This document shows, one piece after another, positions 1-8,249 of a stretch of 64,000 nucleotides of DNA. The translations under genes were made by a program, and so were the position numbers. The notes under the pieces were generated by a model. It worked only from the letters and a program-made list of their open reading frames with translations, made no database searches and was not told the origin of the DNA. Every line of letters starts with the position of its first letter. The stretch's first letter is position 1. Source of the stretch: an uncultured Williamsia sp. (GTDB lineage Bacteria > Actinomycetota > Actinomycetes > Mycobacteriales > Mycobacteriaceae); assembly GCF_947494875.1 (NCBI RefSeq), contig NZ_CANLWM010000001.1:682001-746000 (forward strand). The letters run 5' to 3'.

Positions 1-443
1 CCGCACCGAGCGTCCTGCTGCTGAACGGGCCGAACCTCAACATGCTCGGCACGCGTCAGCCCGATGTCTACGGCACCGCCACACTCGAGGACGCCGTCGC
101 CGTCGCCGAGCGTGCGGCACACGACGTCGGGTTCGACCTCACCGCGCGACAGACCAACCACGAGGGCCAGATGATCGACTGGATCCACGAGGCCCGGGGA
201 ACGGTCGCGGGGATCGTCGTGAACCCGGGCGGCTGGACCCACACCTCGGTCGCTCTGGCCGACGCGCTCGTCGTCCCCGAGGTCCCTGTCGTCGAGGTGC
301 ACCTGTCGAACGTCGCGGCCCGCGAGCCGTTCCGGCACCATTCCTATGTGTCGCCCATCGCCGTCGCGGTCATCGCGGGCTGTGGGATCCAGGGGTACGA
401 CTTCGCGATACGGGCACTGGCGGAGCGCATCTCGAACCGGTGA
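1..443 (+). CDS. aroQ: Type II 3-dehydroquinate dehydratase (5' end outside window)
   Basis: Dehydrates 3-dehydroquinate to 3-dehydroshikimate in the cytosolic shikimate pathway. The reading frame is open from base 3 and begins inside the N-terminal strand (LLLNGPNLNMLGTRQ), so only a few residues are missing; the ATG at 42 is internal. Family signatures are present in order: the flexible loop with the catalytic Tyr (PDVYGTAT), QTNHEGQMIDWIHEA, NPGGWTHTSVAL, EVHLSNVAAREPFRHHSY with the catalytic His, and the C-terminal GIQGYDFAIRAL. Length matches the usual ~145 residues. The stop overlaps a CRP-like dyad that may serve the next gene. Confidence 0.95.
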   Translation, partial: APSVLLLNGPNLNMLGTRQPDVYGTATLEDAVAVAERAAHDVGFDLTARQTNHEGQMIDWIHEARGTVAGIVVNPGGWTHTSVALADALVVPEVPVVEVHLSNVAAREPFRHHSYVSPIAVAVIAGCGIQGYDFAIRALAERISNR

Positions 444-454
444 TGTAGATCACA
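439..454. promoter_or_regulatory. CRP/GlxR-like dyad at the aroQ stop codon
   Basis: The sequence GGTGA-TGTAGA-TCACA matches the actinobacterial CRP/GlxR pattern TGTGA-N6-TCACA at 9 of 10 conserved positions. It overlaps the aroQ stop and lies about 150 bp upstream of the PAP2 gene at 606. Binding is inferred from the match alone. Confidence 0.4.
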
Positions 455-605
455 TCCGGGACCTCTCACGGTCGGGCTGACCAGTGTTCGCGCATCCGTG
501 CCCTTACCGTTCACCTGCTGTACCCCGACGCGTGGTGGAAGGGACAGCCCTGGGCCTCCGTTAGTATTCCTCGCAATGTTCTCAGGGCTGCGACGGAGGG
601 ACGCC

Positions 606-1637
606 ATGTCAGGTGCACGTCCCACCGGCGACACGCCAGTCACGCGTGACAGTTCTGGGTCGGTCGACGACGGTCTGCTCGACGTCGAGGCGTCCCTGAC
701 GCGGTCCCGGTTCCGGGTCCTGTCCGCGATCCTCACGTACTTCTCCCGGCCCCGCTGGTGGGTCGAGATCGCTGTCATCGGCGGCCTCTACGCCGTCTAC
801 TCGCTGATCCGGAACAGCGTGGGAGAGGTCGCCGCGACGGCCTACCGCAACGCGGGATCGATCCTGGCCTTCGAGGATCGGTGGCACGCCGCGATCGAAC
901 GTCCGTTGAACGACTGGGTGCACAAGACCCCGGTCGTCGCCGACGTCGTCGCCCTGCAGTACGCCTCTCTGCACTTCATCGTGACGCCCGCGGTGCTGAT
1001 CTGGCTGTTCTTCCGCCGCTCGGCCTACTACCGCCGCGTGAGCGCCGTGCTCATCGTCACGACCTGCCTCGCGCTCATCGGCTTCTACTGGTACCCGACG
1101 GCGCCACCGCGGCTGCTGCGGCACGAGGGTTTCGTGGACGTGATGAGTCAGACGTCCTCGTGGGGCTGGTGGCCCGCATCCGGTGCGCCCGGCTCCGACG
1201 CGATCTCCAACCAGTTCGCCGCGATGCCGTCCCTGCACTGCGCCTGGGCGGCCTGGTGCGGTCTCGCGCTGGTCTTCCTCGCCCGTCGGCGCTGGGTGAA
1301 GATCCTCGGCGGGATCTACCCGTTCACCACGTTCTTCGTGGTGATGGGGTCGGGCAACCACTTCGTCCTCGACGTGCTGGCCGGACTCGGGACCCTCGCC
1401 ATCGCCACAGGGATCGTGTTCGGCGTGCGTCGACTGTGGGCCGCGCGGGTGAGCGGTCGACTCGCAGCCCTCCGTGCCGACGCGGGGATCGTCGCGCAGC
1501 CGGCCCCCACCGAGGCCACCGGCACCGATACCCTCGACGCGTGCGCGCCGCAGGACCCGTCGGATCGACCCGACGGAACACCCCGCCCGGTGCCCGTGAC
1601 CCCGACGGCGACCGTCCCGCCGACGCAGCTCGGATGA
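606..1637 (+). CDS. PAP2-superfamily membrane phosphatase/phosphotransferase
   Basis: A 343-residue integral membrane protein of the PAP2 superfamily, closest in layout to the inositol-phosphotransferase-like (Aur1/Ipt1-type) branch. Visible motifs: YPTAPPRL (about 163-170), PSLH at 208-211 and NHFVLD at 251-256, which supply the active-site His residues and the partner Asp. Several hydrophobic segments lie between residues 50 and 305; the C-terminal ~60 residues are Pro/Thr-rich and probably cytoplasmic. The ATG at 606 was chosen because GGAGGG sits 5 nt upstream; an in-frame ATG at 576 lacks such a site. The stop overlaps the ATG of the next gene (ATGA), so the two are translationally coupled. 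The substrate, probably a lipid phosphate or a phospho-headgroup transfer, is unknown. Confidence 0.8.
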   Translation: MSGARPTGDTPVTRDSSGSVDDGLLDVEASLTRSRFRVLSAILTYFSRPRWWVEIAVIGGLYAVYSLIRNSVGEVAATAYRNAGSILAFEDRWHAAIERPLNDWVHKTPVVADVVALQYASLHFIVTPAVLIWLFFRRSAYYRRVSAVLIVTTCLALIGFYWYPTAPPRLLRHEGFVDVMSQTSSWGWWPASGAPGSDAISNQFAAMPSLHCAWAAWCGLALVFLARRRWVKILGGIYPFTTFFVVMGSGNHFVLDVLAGLGTLAIATGIVFGVRRLWAARVSGRLAALRADAGIVAQPAPTEATGTDTLDACAPQDPSDRPDGTPRPVPVTPTATVPPTQLG

Positions 1638-3259
1638 CCGCCGGGGGCGCGGCCCCCCGGCAGCTCCTGACCGACCCGCCCACCTGGACGCGGGTACTGC
1701 CGTTCCTGGCGGCCGTGGTCGCAACCGTCGCACTCGTCGTCGTCCGTCCCACGCTCGGTGACCTGCAGGCCGCCATCGCCCGCGAGGAGGCCGCACGCTC
1801 GGGCGTCGGCCTCGGGTACTGGTTCGGCTGGTACGGCGGCGTCAGTCCGGGCAGCTACTCGCTGATCGTGCCGGCGTTGTCGGCGCTCCTCGGGTCGCTG
1901 GCGCTCCTGGTGATCGCGACCCTCGTCATCGCTCTGCTCGCACATCCCATCGCGCATCTGCGACCCGGCGCGACATCGATGCCGTCGGCGGCCCGACCGA
2001 CGGCGACGACGTGGGCAATCGCGATCGCGGCGATCCTGAACATGATGTCGGGGCGGGTGGCGTTCTCGGTGGGCGCCGCGATCGCGCTGGTCGCGGTCCT
2101 CGCGTTCGGGCACGGCCGCAGCCTGCTCGCTGCGGTGGTGTTGGTGGTCTCCGGGCTGGCGAGCCCGCTGGCGCCCGCGTTCGTCGGGCTTGCCGCGGTC
2201 GCCTTCCTCCTCGGACCCGATCGCCGGTCACGGGAACTGTGGACTCTGCTCGTCGGTGCGGGGCTCGGCGTCCTGGTGCCTTTCGCCCTGTTCGGTGCGC
2301 CGGGGGCGCAGGGGTTCCCGTGGACGACCCTCTTCTGGGTGCTGATCATCGGCGCGGGCAGTGGGGTCGCGCTCACCGCACGACCCCATCGGTCCATCGC
2401 GCCGATCGCGATGGTCGTCGCCGCCGTCGTGTTCGCCGTCCCGAACGGCGTCGGCTCCAACCTGAGTCGGTTCTTCTGCCTGGTCCTGCCGTGCCTCGTC
2501 CTGTTCTTCTCGCGACGGTCGCTGGTGATCGTCCTCGTCGCGCTCCTGCCCGCGGTCTCGTACGCCGGCTTCGTCGCCGTCGCCGACCAGGTCGCCGTCG
2601 CCGACTCAGGCAACTCCGAGAGCGACTACGCGCCACTACGTCTGGCCCTGCTGCAGCGTCCCGGTCTCGTCAACCACCGCGTCGAGCTGATCGACGCCGG
2701 CACCCACGCCGGCTCGCACGAGCTGGGGTCGCTGGTGAAGCTGGCGCGGGGGTGGGAGAACCAGAGCGACGCCCGCTTCAACCCGATCTTCTACACCGAC
2801 GGTGCGCTCACGCCGCTGTCCTATCGACAGTGGCTCACGGAGAACGCGGTGTCGTGGGTCGCCGTGTCGGACAAGCCACTCCGTCAGGCCGAGAAGGAGG
2901 CCGCCCTCGTGCGGCGCGGCCTGCCCTACCTGTCGGAGACGTGGCGCGGTGACGAGTGGACGCTGTACCGGGTCGCGAACGCGGCGTCGGTGGTGCCCGC
3001 GCCCCTGGGCCTGGTCACCGAGACCCCGTCGGAGATGGTGGTCGACGTGCCCGACACCGGCACCCACCCCATCCAGATCCGCCCCAACCGGTACCTGGTG
3101 GCACGCAGCGTCGACGATCCCACGCGCACAGCGTGTCTCGCGTCGACGCCGGACGAGTGGGTGACCATCCGCGCACCGGAGCCGGGCCAATACACCCTGC
3201 AGGGCGCGCTGTCGGTGCGCGGTGTACTCGCGGAGTTGTCGCCGACGTGCACGTCGTGA
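1634..3259 (+). CDS. Polytopic membrane protein of unknown function
   Basis: A 541-residue protein not recognised at family level. About ten hydrophobic segments fill the first ~330 residues, followed by a soluble C-terminal domain of ~200 residues (from roughly NSESDYAPLRLALLQRPG onward). A large membrane half with an extracytoplasmic tail recalls GT-C glycosyltransferases, and the first loop (YWFGWYGGVSPGSYS) resembles the substrate-facing loop of such proteins, but no diagnostic Asp motif could be assigned. It starts inside the stop of the PAP2 gene, so the pair probably acts together on an envelope lipid or lipid-linked sugar. This is inference from context. Confidence 0.6.
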   Translation: MTAGGAAPRQLLTDPPTWTRVLPFLAAVVATVALVVVRPTLGDLQAAIAREEAARSGVGLGYWFGWYGGVSPGSYSLIVPALSALLGSLALLVIATLVIALLAHPIAHLRPGATSMPSAARPTATTWAIAIAAILNMMSGRVAFSVGAAIALVAVLAFGHGRSLLAAVVLVVSGLASPLAPAFVGLAAVAFLLGPDRRSRELWTLLVGAGLGVLVPFALFGAPGAQGFPWTTLFWVLIIGAGSGVALTARPHRSIAPIAMVVAAVVFAVPNGVGSNLSRFFCLVLPCLVLFFSRRSLVIVLVALLPAVSYAGFVAVADQVAVADSGNSESDYAPLRLALLQRPGLVNHRVELIDAGTHAGSHELGSLVKLARGWENQSDARFNPIFYTDGALTPLSYRQWLTENAVSWVAVSDKPLRQAEKEAALVRRGLPYLSETWRGDEWTLYRVANAASVVPAPLGLVTETPSEMVVDVPDTGTHPIQIRPNRYLVARSVDDPTRTACLASTPDEWVTIRAPEPGQYTLQGALSVRGVLAELSPTCTS

Positions 3260-3303
3260 CCATGTCGGCCCACACTGTGAAGTTGTCAAGGTTCTGATGC
3301 GGT

Positions 3304-3320
3304 CCTGACTGGTGGTCAGG
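3304..3320. terminator. Short hairpin between convergent genes
   Basis: Perfect 6-bp arms CCTGAC/GTCAGG with loop TGGTG, lying between the end of the membrane-protein gene and the oppositely oriented HNH gene. There is no U-tract, so it is at best a weak bidirectional terminator. Confidence 0.3.
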
Positions 3321-3350
3321 TGCGGGGAATGCGCTGTCGCTGATCAGTTC

Positions 3351-4643
3351 TCAGGCGGCGATCGGGTCGAGTCGCAGGGTGCGTCGGTTGTAGGCGGGTT
3401 GCAGTTCCCGTCGTGGGTCGACCGTGGCGGGTGGTCGGATCCAGGGGTGGCGGTCAGATCCCATCTCGATCTCCCAGCCGTGCTGGTGCACCGCGACGTG
3501 GCAGGTCCGGCACAGCAGGCACCCGTTGTCGCAGGTCGTCGGTCCGCCGTCGGAGTGGAAGACGATGTGGTGGACGTCGGTCCACGAGGCGGGGTTGCCG
3601 CACATGACGCACGACTGGTCGCGGGCGACGACGGCTTTGCGGGTGCGTCCGGTGAACAACCGCGCGGTCGGGGAGATGTCGACCGGGGCCTGTTCGACGT
3701 CGACCGCGATGCGTGTGACCGAGGCATCGCACGACAGCAGTGACACGGCTTCGTCGGTGACGGTGCCCATCCACTGCAGATGCGCGGGACCGGATGGTGT
3801 GACACCACAGCACTCGGTGTTCTCGGCCGGGACGGTGAGCAGGATCTCGGTCTTGGCCGACCCCACTAGACCATCCGTGCCGAGCGCCCGGGATGCGGCT
3901 TCGACGACCTGGGCGAACGCGTCCGCTCGGCGCTGCGGCGCCGACCGCGGATCGGGTGTCCCATCCGGGAGTGGTCTGGGTCGTGATGCGGTATCGAGAC
4001 ACGAGATCAACCGCTCGCCGGTCACGACGTCGAGGTCGAATGTCCCGGCCAGCCGGCCGTCGTTCCGCTGGGCCCAGGACACCTCGTTCAGCGTCGTGTC
4101 CTCCGCGACCGGCGTCGCCGGCTCATCGCCGTCGTCGACCATCTCGGGTTGGTGCTCGAGTGCGATGGTCCGCGCCCGGTCGTCGATCTCGGCCGGTGTC
4201 CGGCCGGCGAGGGCGTGGCCGATCAACGCCGCCTCGGTCTCGACCGCCAGCTCCGAGCCGAGCGGTGACCGGGTGCGTATCGCGACGTGGCGGACTCCGC
4301 GGGCGACGGCGTCGGCGAACTCCGCCGACAATGACCCGTCGCGCAGATGTCGGGCCAGTGCGGGCAGGTGCGCGATCGCCCGCCCGAGCCGGATCGCCCG
4401 TGATGCCACCACCGGCACACACCCATTGCGTCGCAGCAGCTCCCGCACCGAGAACCCGAGCCGCTTCGCGGTGCCCCGGCATTCGATCTCCCCGGTTATT
4501 CGGGCCAGCAATCCGTCCGCGGCGTTACGCGCAGCCACCGCGGCACGTACCCCCGCCAGCAGCGCGTCATCACCCGCGGGTATCTCGCACTCGCGGACGG
4601 CATCGGCGAGGCGGTCAGCCGCCTCGAGCACTTCGTCGAACAT
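3351..4643 (-). CDS. DUF222 / HNH endonuclease domain protein (13E12 family)
   Basis: A 430-residue protein with an N-terminal helical DUF222 region and a C-terminal HNH nuclease module: SCVMCGNPASWTDVHHI, then NGCLLCRTCHVAVHQHGWEI. It carries the zinc-type CxxC pairs and the catalytic HH. Members are multi-copy in Mycobacterium, Gordonia and Rhodococcus (the 13E12 repeat family), with unclear biological role. An ATG at 4643 (MFDEVLEAADRL) fits the family start better than the in-frame ATG at 4673. The gene stands alone between two converging or tail-to-tail units and breaks the usual neighbourhood downstream of aftA. No inverted repeats or target duplications typical of a transposon were seen around it. 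Confidence 0.85.
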   Translation of the reverse strand: MFDEVLEAADRLADAVRECEIPAGDDALLAGVRAAVAARNAADGLLARITGEIECRGTAKRLGFSVRELLRRNGCVPVVASRAIRLGRAIAHLPALARHLRDGSLSAEFADAVARGVRHVAIRTRSPLGSELAVETEAALIGHALAGRTPAEIDDRARTIALEHQPEMVDDGDEPATPVAEDTTLNEVSWAQRNDGRLAGTFDLDVVTGERLISCLDTASRPRPLPDGTPDPRSAPQRRADAFAQVVEAASRALGTDGLVGSAKTEILLTVPAENTECCGVTPSGPAHLQWMGTVTDEAVSLLSCDASVTRIAVDVEQAPVDISPTARLFTGRTRKAVVARDQSCVMCGNPASWTDVHHIVFHSDGGPTTCDNGCLLCRTCHVAVHQHGWEIEMGSDRHPWIRPPATVDPRRELQPAYNRRTLRLDPIAA

Positions 4644-4742
4644 GTGTACGACAATAGCCAGGCCCACCGACACAGTGACCCGCGATCCGACGACACCCCG
4701 GGCGCCTGTGGAATCAGCCTGATCTGTGTACAGCCACGGTTG

Positions 4743-5495
4743 TCAGGCGAGTGCCTGCGCGACCGCCTCTGCGATCGGACCGTGAAACGCCGGCCCGTGG
4801 CCGGGGAAGATCACGTCGACGTCGAGGGCGGCCAGAGCCTGCACCGACGCCCGGTTCGTGGCGACGTCGTGGTGGAACGCCTTGTGCAGGCACTGCGGCC
4901 CGTGCACGGCACTGATCCCGTGACCGGTGATGAGCGCGTCCCCGGAGACGAGGACATGGCCACCGGCGACGAGATACGCACTGTGCCCACTGGTGTGACC
5001 GGGGCACGCGATCGGTCGCGGGCGGCCTGGCAGGTCGAGTCCGCCGTCGGAGGGGAACGGTTGGGTCGCATCGATTCCCGCGCGATCGAGTACACCCATC
5101 GTGCCCACCTCGAGCAGCCAGCGCGCCACCCGCGGGCGGTAGAGCAGCGGCGCGAGATCCATCGGCCCCGCCTGCTGCAGATAATCGCGGCGGACGTGAC
5201 CGACCTCGACGGGATCCGCGTAGACGGGGAACCCGTACCGCTCGGCGACGGCGCGCAGACCGCCGATGTGGTCGACATGCGCGTGGGTCACCAGTGCAGC
5301 GCGTACGTCGGACGCGGAGGCGTCGATCTGGTCGAGCGAGGACTCCACCACGTCGGCCTGTTTGGGGTACCCGCCGTCGATCAGGGTGACACCCGAGTCG
5401 TCCTGCAGGAGGACCCAGTTGACGTGATCGGTGTGGACGAAGTGGACGTGCCCACCCCGTCCGTCGTCGAGGGTCTCGATCGTGAATCCGGTCAT
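4743..5495 (-). CDS. MBL-fold metallo-hydrolase
   Basis: A 250-residue metallo-beta-lactamase-fold hydrolase. The metal-binding THAHVDH (about 70-76) is followed by CPGHTSGHSAYLV, VSGDALI and a final FPGHGPAF. This is the complete set of His/Asp ligands for a binuclear zinc site. No signal peptide is seen, so the protein is cytosolic. The ATG at 5495 overlaps the aftA stop by 4 nt (ATGA), so it is translated from the arabinan operon mRNA. The substrate is unknown; glyoxalase II-like thioesters, lactones and phosphodiesters are all possible for this fold. Coupling to AftA suggests, without proving, a role linked to envelope sugar metabolism. Confidence 0.85.
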   Translation of the reverse strand: MTGFTIETLDDGRGGHVHFVHTDHVNWVLLQDDSGVTLIDGGYPKQADVVESSLDQIDASASDVRAALVTHAHVDHIGGLRAVAERYGFPVYADPVEVGHVRRDYLQQAGPMDLAPLLYRPRVARWLLEVGTMGVLDRAGIDATQPFPSDGGLDLPGRPRPIACPGHTSGHSAYLVAGGHVLVSGDALITGHGISAVHGPQCLHKAFHHDVATNRASVQALAALDVDVIFPGHGPAFHGPIAEAVAQALA

Positions 5496-7432
5496 CGTCG
5501 CACCACCAGGACGAACGGGCCGACCTCGGTCACGGTGAACCGGGGATCGGCGAATGCGGCGGCCGCGAACGTGACGGTGTAACGCTTCACGTTCGGGTCG
5601 TTGGGATAGACGTCCGACGCGAGACGCAGAGCGTAACCGTCGGCGCTGTAGCGGAAGAGGAACACCGACGGGGGTCGCCACGGCGAGGCGTCGAGTGCGG
5701 AGATCATCTCCTGCGGCGTCGACAGCTTCGACCAGCGTTCGATGGTCGACGCGCGTTTGTCGAACTCCGCCAGCGGGTTCGCATAGTGCGACGTCAGACC
5801 CTGGAAGCCCCAGTAGGGATAGATCGACAGGAACCCGTAGTCCGCGGTGAGCACCACGGTGTCGTCGCGGGGTCGTCCGGTCTGCTGCCGGACCAGCTCG
5901 TCGATGCGGGGGAAGTACGACTCGGCGCCCGGTGGCCGCTTGTCGGCGCGGATGCCGTAGCCGTCGGTGTCGGTGTAGGCCGTCGTGATCTCGTTCGAGA
6001 GGTGCGACGGGATGCCCTGCGCCAGACCGATCGCGCCGATGACCCCGAGCACGGCGATGCCGAGGCGCACGTCTCCGAGGCGGTCGACGACGAGGTGCGC
6101 GAGCTCGACGACCCCGAACACCCCGGCGGCTCCGAGGACCACGGCGAGCAACGGCTCGAGACGGAACGCGAGCAGCGTCGTGCCGATCGCGGTGACCGCC
6201 ATCGACAGCAGGCAGAAGAGATACACGGACACGGTCGTGATGCCGAACGCGAGGGCGACGGTCCGTATGCGGACACGCAGGACGATCCACACCAGACCGA
6301 TCAGGCACAGGAGTCCGATGAGGTTGAGCTGCAGCATCGGGACGGGCAGCGTCGCACCGCTGCTCGGCAGGTAGTGCTCGGCGGTGCCGCCGCTGGCCGG
6401 GCGCGATCGGAGGCGGGCCAACAGGTACGGCGCCCACACCAGCAGCGCCACGAGTCCCGACAGCACACCCATTCCGACGAGTCGCACCACGACGGTGCGC
6501 GTGACGCGGAACCGCTGTCCGCGAACCTCACCCGGGGAGACGGCCGCGTTCGACGCGGAACGCACCGCGTCGACGATCAGCCACACCGCCATCAGCACGG
6601 CGCTGAGTGCGAACAGTCCGGTGAACAGTGTGTAGAAGGTGGCGCTGACACCGAGGAACAGTCCACCGGCGACGAGCGCGGGGACGCTGCCCGAGCGCAG
6701 GGCGTGCAGGATCACGACGAGCATCGGCGCGCCGACGAGGATCAACACTGCCGCATAGGGTTCGGGGCCGGCGTAATAGATCGTGAGCGCGGTGGTCGCG
6801 AGGGTGACGGCGATGGCGCGGTCGGTGCGGATCATCCGTGACCACAGCGCGAGCGCGATCGCGGCGGCGACGGCCAGCGTCAGGATGGACCACGGCTTGT
6901 AGGCCTCCCACGCCGGCTGACCGAGGGCGTTCGCGTAGCGGCCGCCGAGCCAGAACCACCCGGCGGGGTAGTAGGGGGCCAGTCCCCAGTAGGTCATGTC
7001 CGCGAGGCCGTGGGTGTCGGTGAGGCGGGTCAGGTACTCGGTCCGGAACTGCTGGTCGACCGAGATGCCGAACAGGTACAGCTTCGTCGCACCCAGCGGC
7101 ATCGCGAGCGTGACCGTCGCGAACCCCGCGATGCCGACCCATCCGAGCAGGGGCACACCGCGCCCACCGCGACCCGCACGGGACAGCAGGGCGGCCACCA
7201 GCAGGACCACCACCGCGACGGTCTGACCGAGGGTGGTCAGAGCGCCGGTCACGTTGGAGGAGTTGAACGCCGGCCACTGCACCTGCTCGATGACCACGAG
7301 TGCCACCGACGCGACGACAGCTGCGGTGAGCGCGGCGCCGACGATCGCCGCGGCTCCACGAAGGTGGCCGGACTGCGGACGGGTCGGCCCGCCCGGCACT
7401 GCGGTGGGTCGTCGGGTGTCCGCGACGGTCAC
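5492..7432 (-). CDS. aftA: Galactan 5-O-arabinofuranosyltransferase AftA
   Basis: A 646-residue GT-C glycosyltransferase that adds the first arabinofuranosyl residues from decaprenyl-phospho-arabinose to the galactan of arabinogalactan, on the outer face of the membrane. Length matches M. tuberculosis Rv3792 (~643). Family features: ten or more membrane segments, the first extracytoplasmic loop FGISVDQQFRTEYLTRLTD, the YPAGWFWLGGR motif, and a soluble C-terminal domain after about residue 460 (YFPRIDELVRQQTG, YPYWGFQGLTSHYANPL). The GTG start lies 8 nt after the dprE2 stop, continuing the dprE1-dprE2-aftA operon that makes and then uses the donor lipid. Downstream the usual embC is missing and an MBL hydrolase follows. 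Confidence 0.93.
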   Translation of the reverse strand: MTVADTRRPTAVPGGPTRPQSGHLRGAAAIVGAALTAAVVASVALVVIEQVQWPAFNSSNVTGALTTLGQTVAVVVLLVAALLSRAGRGGRGVPLLGWVGIAGFATVTLAMPLGATKLYLFGISVDQQFRTEYLTRLTDTHGLADMTYWGLAPYYPAGWFWLGGRYANALGQPAWEAYKPWSILTLAVAAAIALALWSRMIRTDRAIAVTLATTALTIYYAGPEPYAAVLILVGAPMLVVILHALRSGSVPALVAGGLFLGVSATFYTLFTGLFALSAVLMAVWLIVDAVRSASNAAVSPGEVRGQRFRVTRTVVVRLVGMGVLSGLVALLVWAPYLLARLRSRPASGGTAEHYLPSSGATLPVPMLQLNLIGLLCLIGLVWIVLRVRIRTVALAFGITTVSVYLFCLLSMAVTAIGTTLLAFRLEPLLAVVLGAAGVFGVVELAHLVVDRLGDVRLGIAVLGVIGAIGLAQGIPSHLSNEITTAYTDTDGYGIRADKRPPGAESYFPRIDELVRQQTGRPRDDTVVLTADYGFLSIYPYWGFQGLTSHYANPLAEFDKRASTIERWSKLSTPQEMISALDASPWRPPSVFLFRYSADGYALRLASDVYPNDPNVKRYTVTFAAAAFADPRFTVTEVGPFVLVVRR

Positions 7433-7440
7433 GGCGCGAC

Positions 7441-8202
7441 TCAGATGGGGAGGCGGCGGAAGATCGGCCGCGGGACGTGCCGAAGCGCCATCATGATGAA
7501 GCGGAACGGCGGCGGGGCCCAGACGATCTCCTTGCCCGCGTCGGCCGCGCGGACGGCGAGCCGGCCCACGTCCTCCTTGTTCACCGTGAGCGGCGCCTCC
7601 TCGACGTGCGCCGACAGTCGCGTGCGCACCTGACCCGGGCGGATGACGAGGACGCGGACACCGTACTCCCGCAACGCCTCTCCGAGCCCGAGGAAGAACC
7701 CGTCGAGGCCGGCCTTGGTGGAGCCGTAGACGAAGTTGGACCGTCGGACGCGCTCACCGGCGACCGAGCTCATCGCGATGATCTGGCCGTGGCGCTGGGC
7801 GCGCATCTTGTCGCCGACCAGGACTCCGACGGACACCGCTGCGGTGTAGTTGATCTGGGCGGTGAACACGGCTTTGCGCTGGTCCTGCCACAGCTCCTCG
7901 TCGACACCCTGCACGCCGAACGCGACGATGGCGACGTCGATGTCGCGCTCGGAGAACGCGTCGTCGATCACCGCGGCGTGGGTCTCGGGCTTCAGCGCGT
8001 CGAAGTCGATGCGACGCACCGACGCGGCACCGGCGGCCGTCATCGTCTCGATCGCGGCGTCGCCCGCCGGGTCACCGGGGACGGTGGCGAGGACGACGTG
8101 CATCGGCCCCTTGCGGAGGTACTCCTCGCAGATGGCGAGACCGATCTCCGACGAGCCGCCGAGCAGCAGCAGCGATTGCGGGACGCCGACGGCGTTGATC
8201 AT
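7441..8202 (-). CDS. dprE2: Decaprenylphospho-ribose 2-epimerase, reductase subunit DprE2
   Basis: A short-chain dehydrogenase of 253 residues that reduces the 2-keto intermediate made by DprE1 to decaprenylphosphoryl-D-arabinose, the only arabinose donor for arabinogalactan and lipoarabinomannan. It has the nucleotide-binding [10 protein letters not shown] (about 12-21), active-site Ser in AMSSVAGE (about 145) and YGSTK (Tyr159, Lys163). Order and orientation (dprE1, dprE2, aftA) match M. tuberculosis Rv3790-Rv3792. There is a 47-nt gap after dprE1. Confidence 0.95.
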   Translation of the reverse strand: MINAVGVPQSLLLLGGSSEIGLAICEEYLRKGPMHVVLATVPGDPAGDAAIETMTAAGAASVRRIDFDALKPETHAAVIDDAFSERDIDVAIVAFGVQGVDEELWQDQRKAVFTAQINYTAAVSVGVLVGDKMRAQRHGQIIAMSSVAGERVRRSNFVYGSTKAGLDGFFLGLGEALREYGVRVLVIRPGQVRTRLSAHVEEAPLTVNKEDVGRLAVRAADAGKEIVWAPPPFRFIMMALRHVPRPIFRRLPI

Positions 8203-8249
8203 GGGGTCCTCTCCCGGATGCGGTGACGTGTGTCGAGCGGCAGTGTGGC

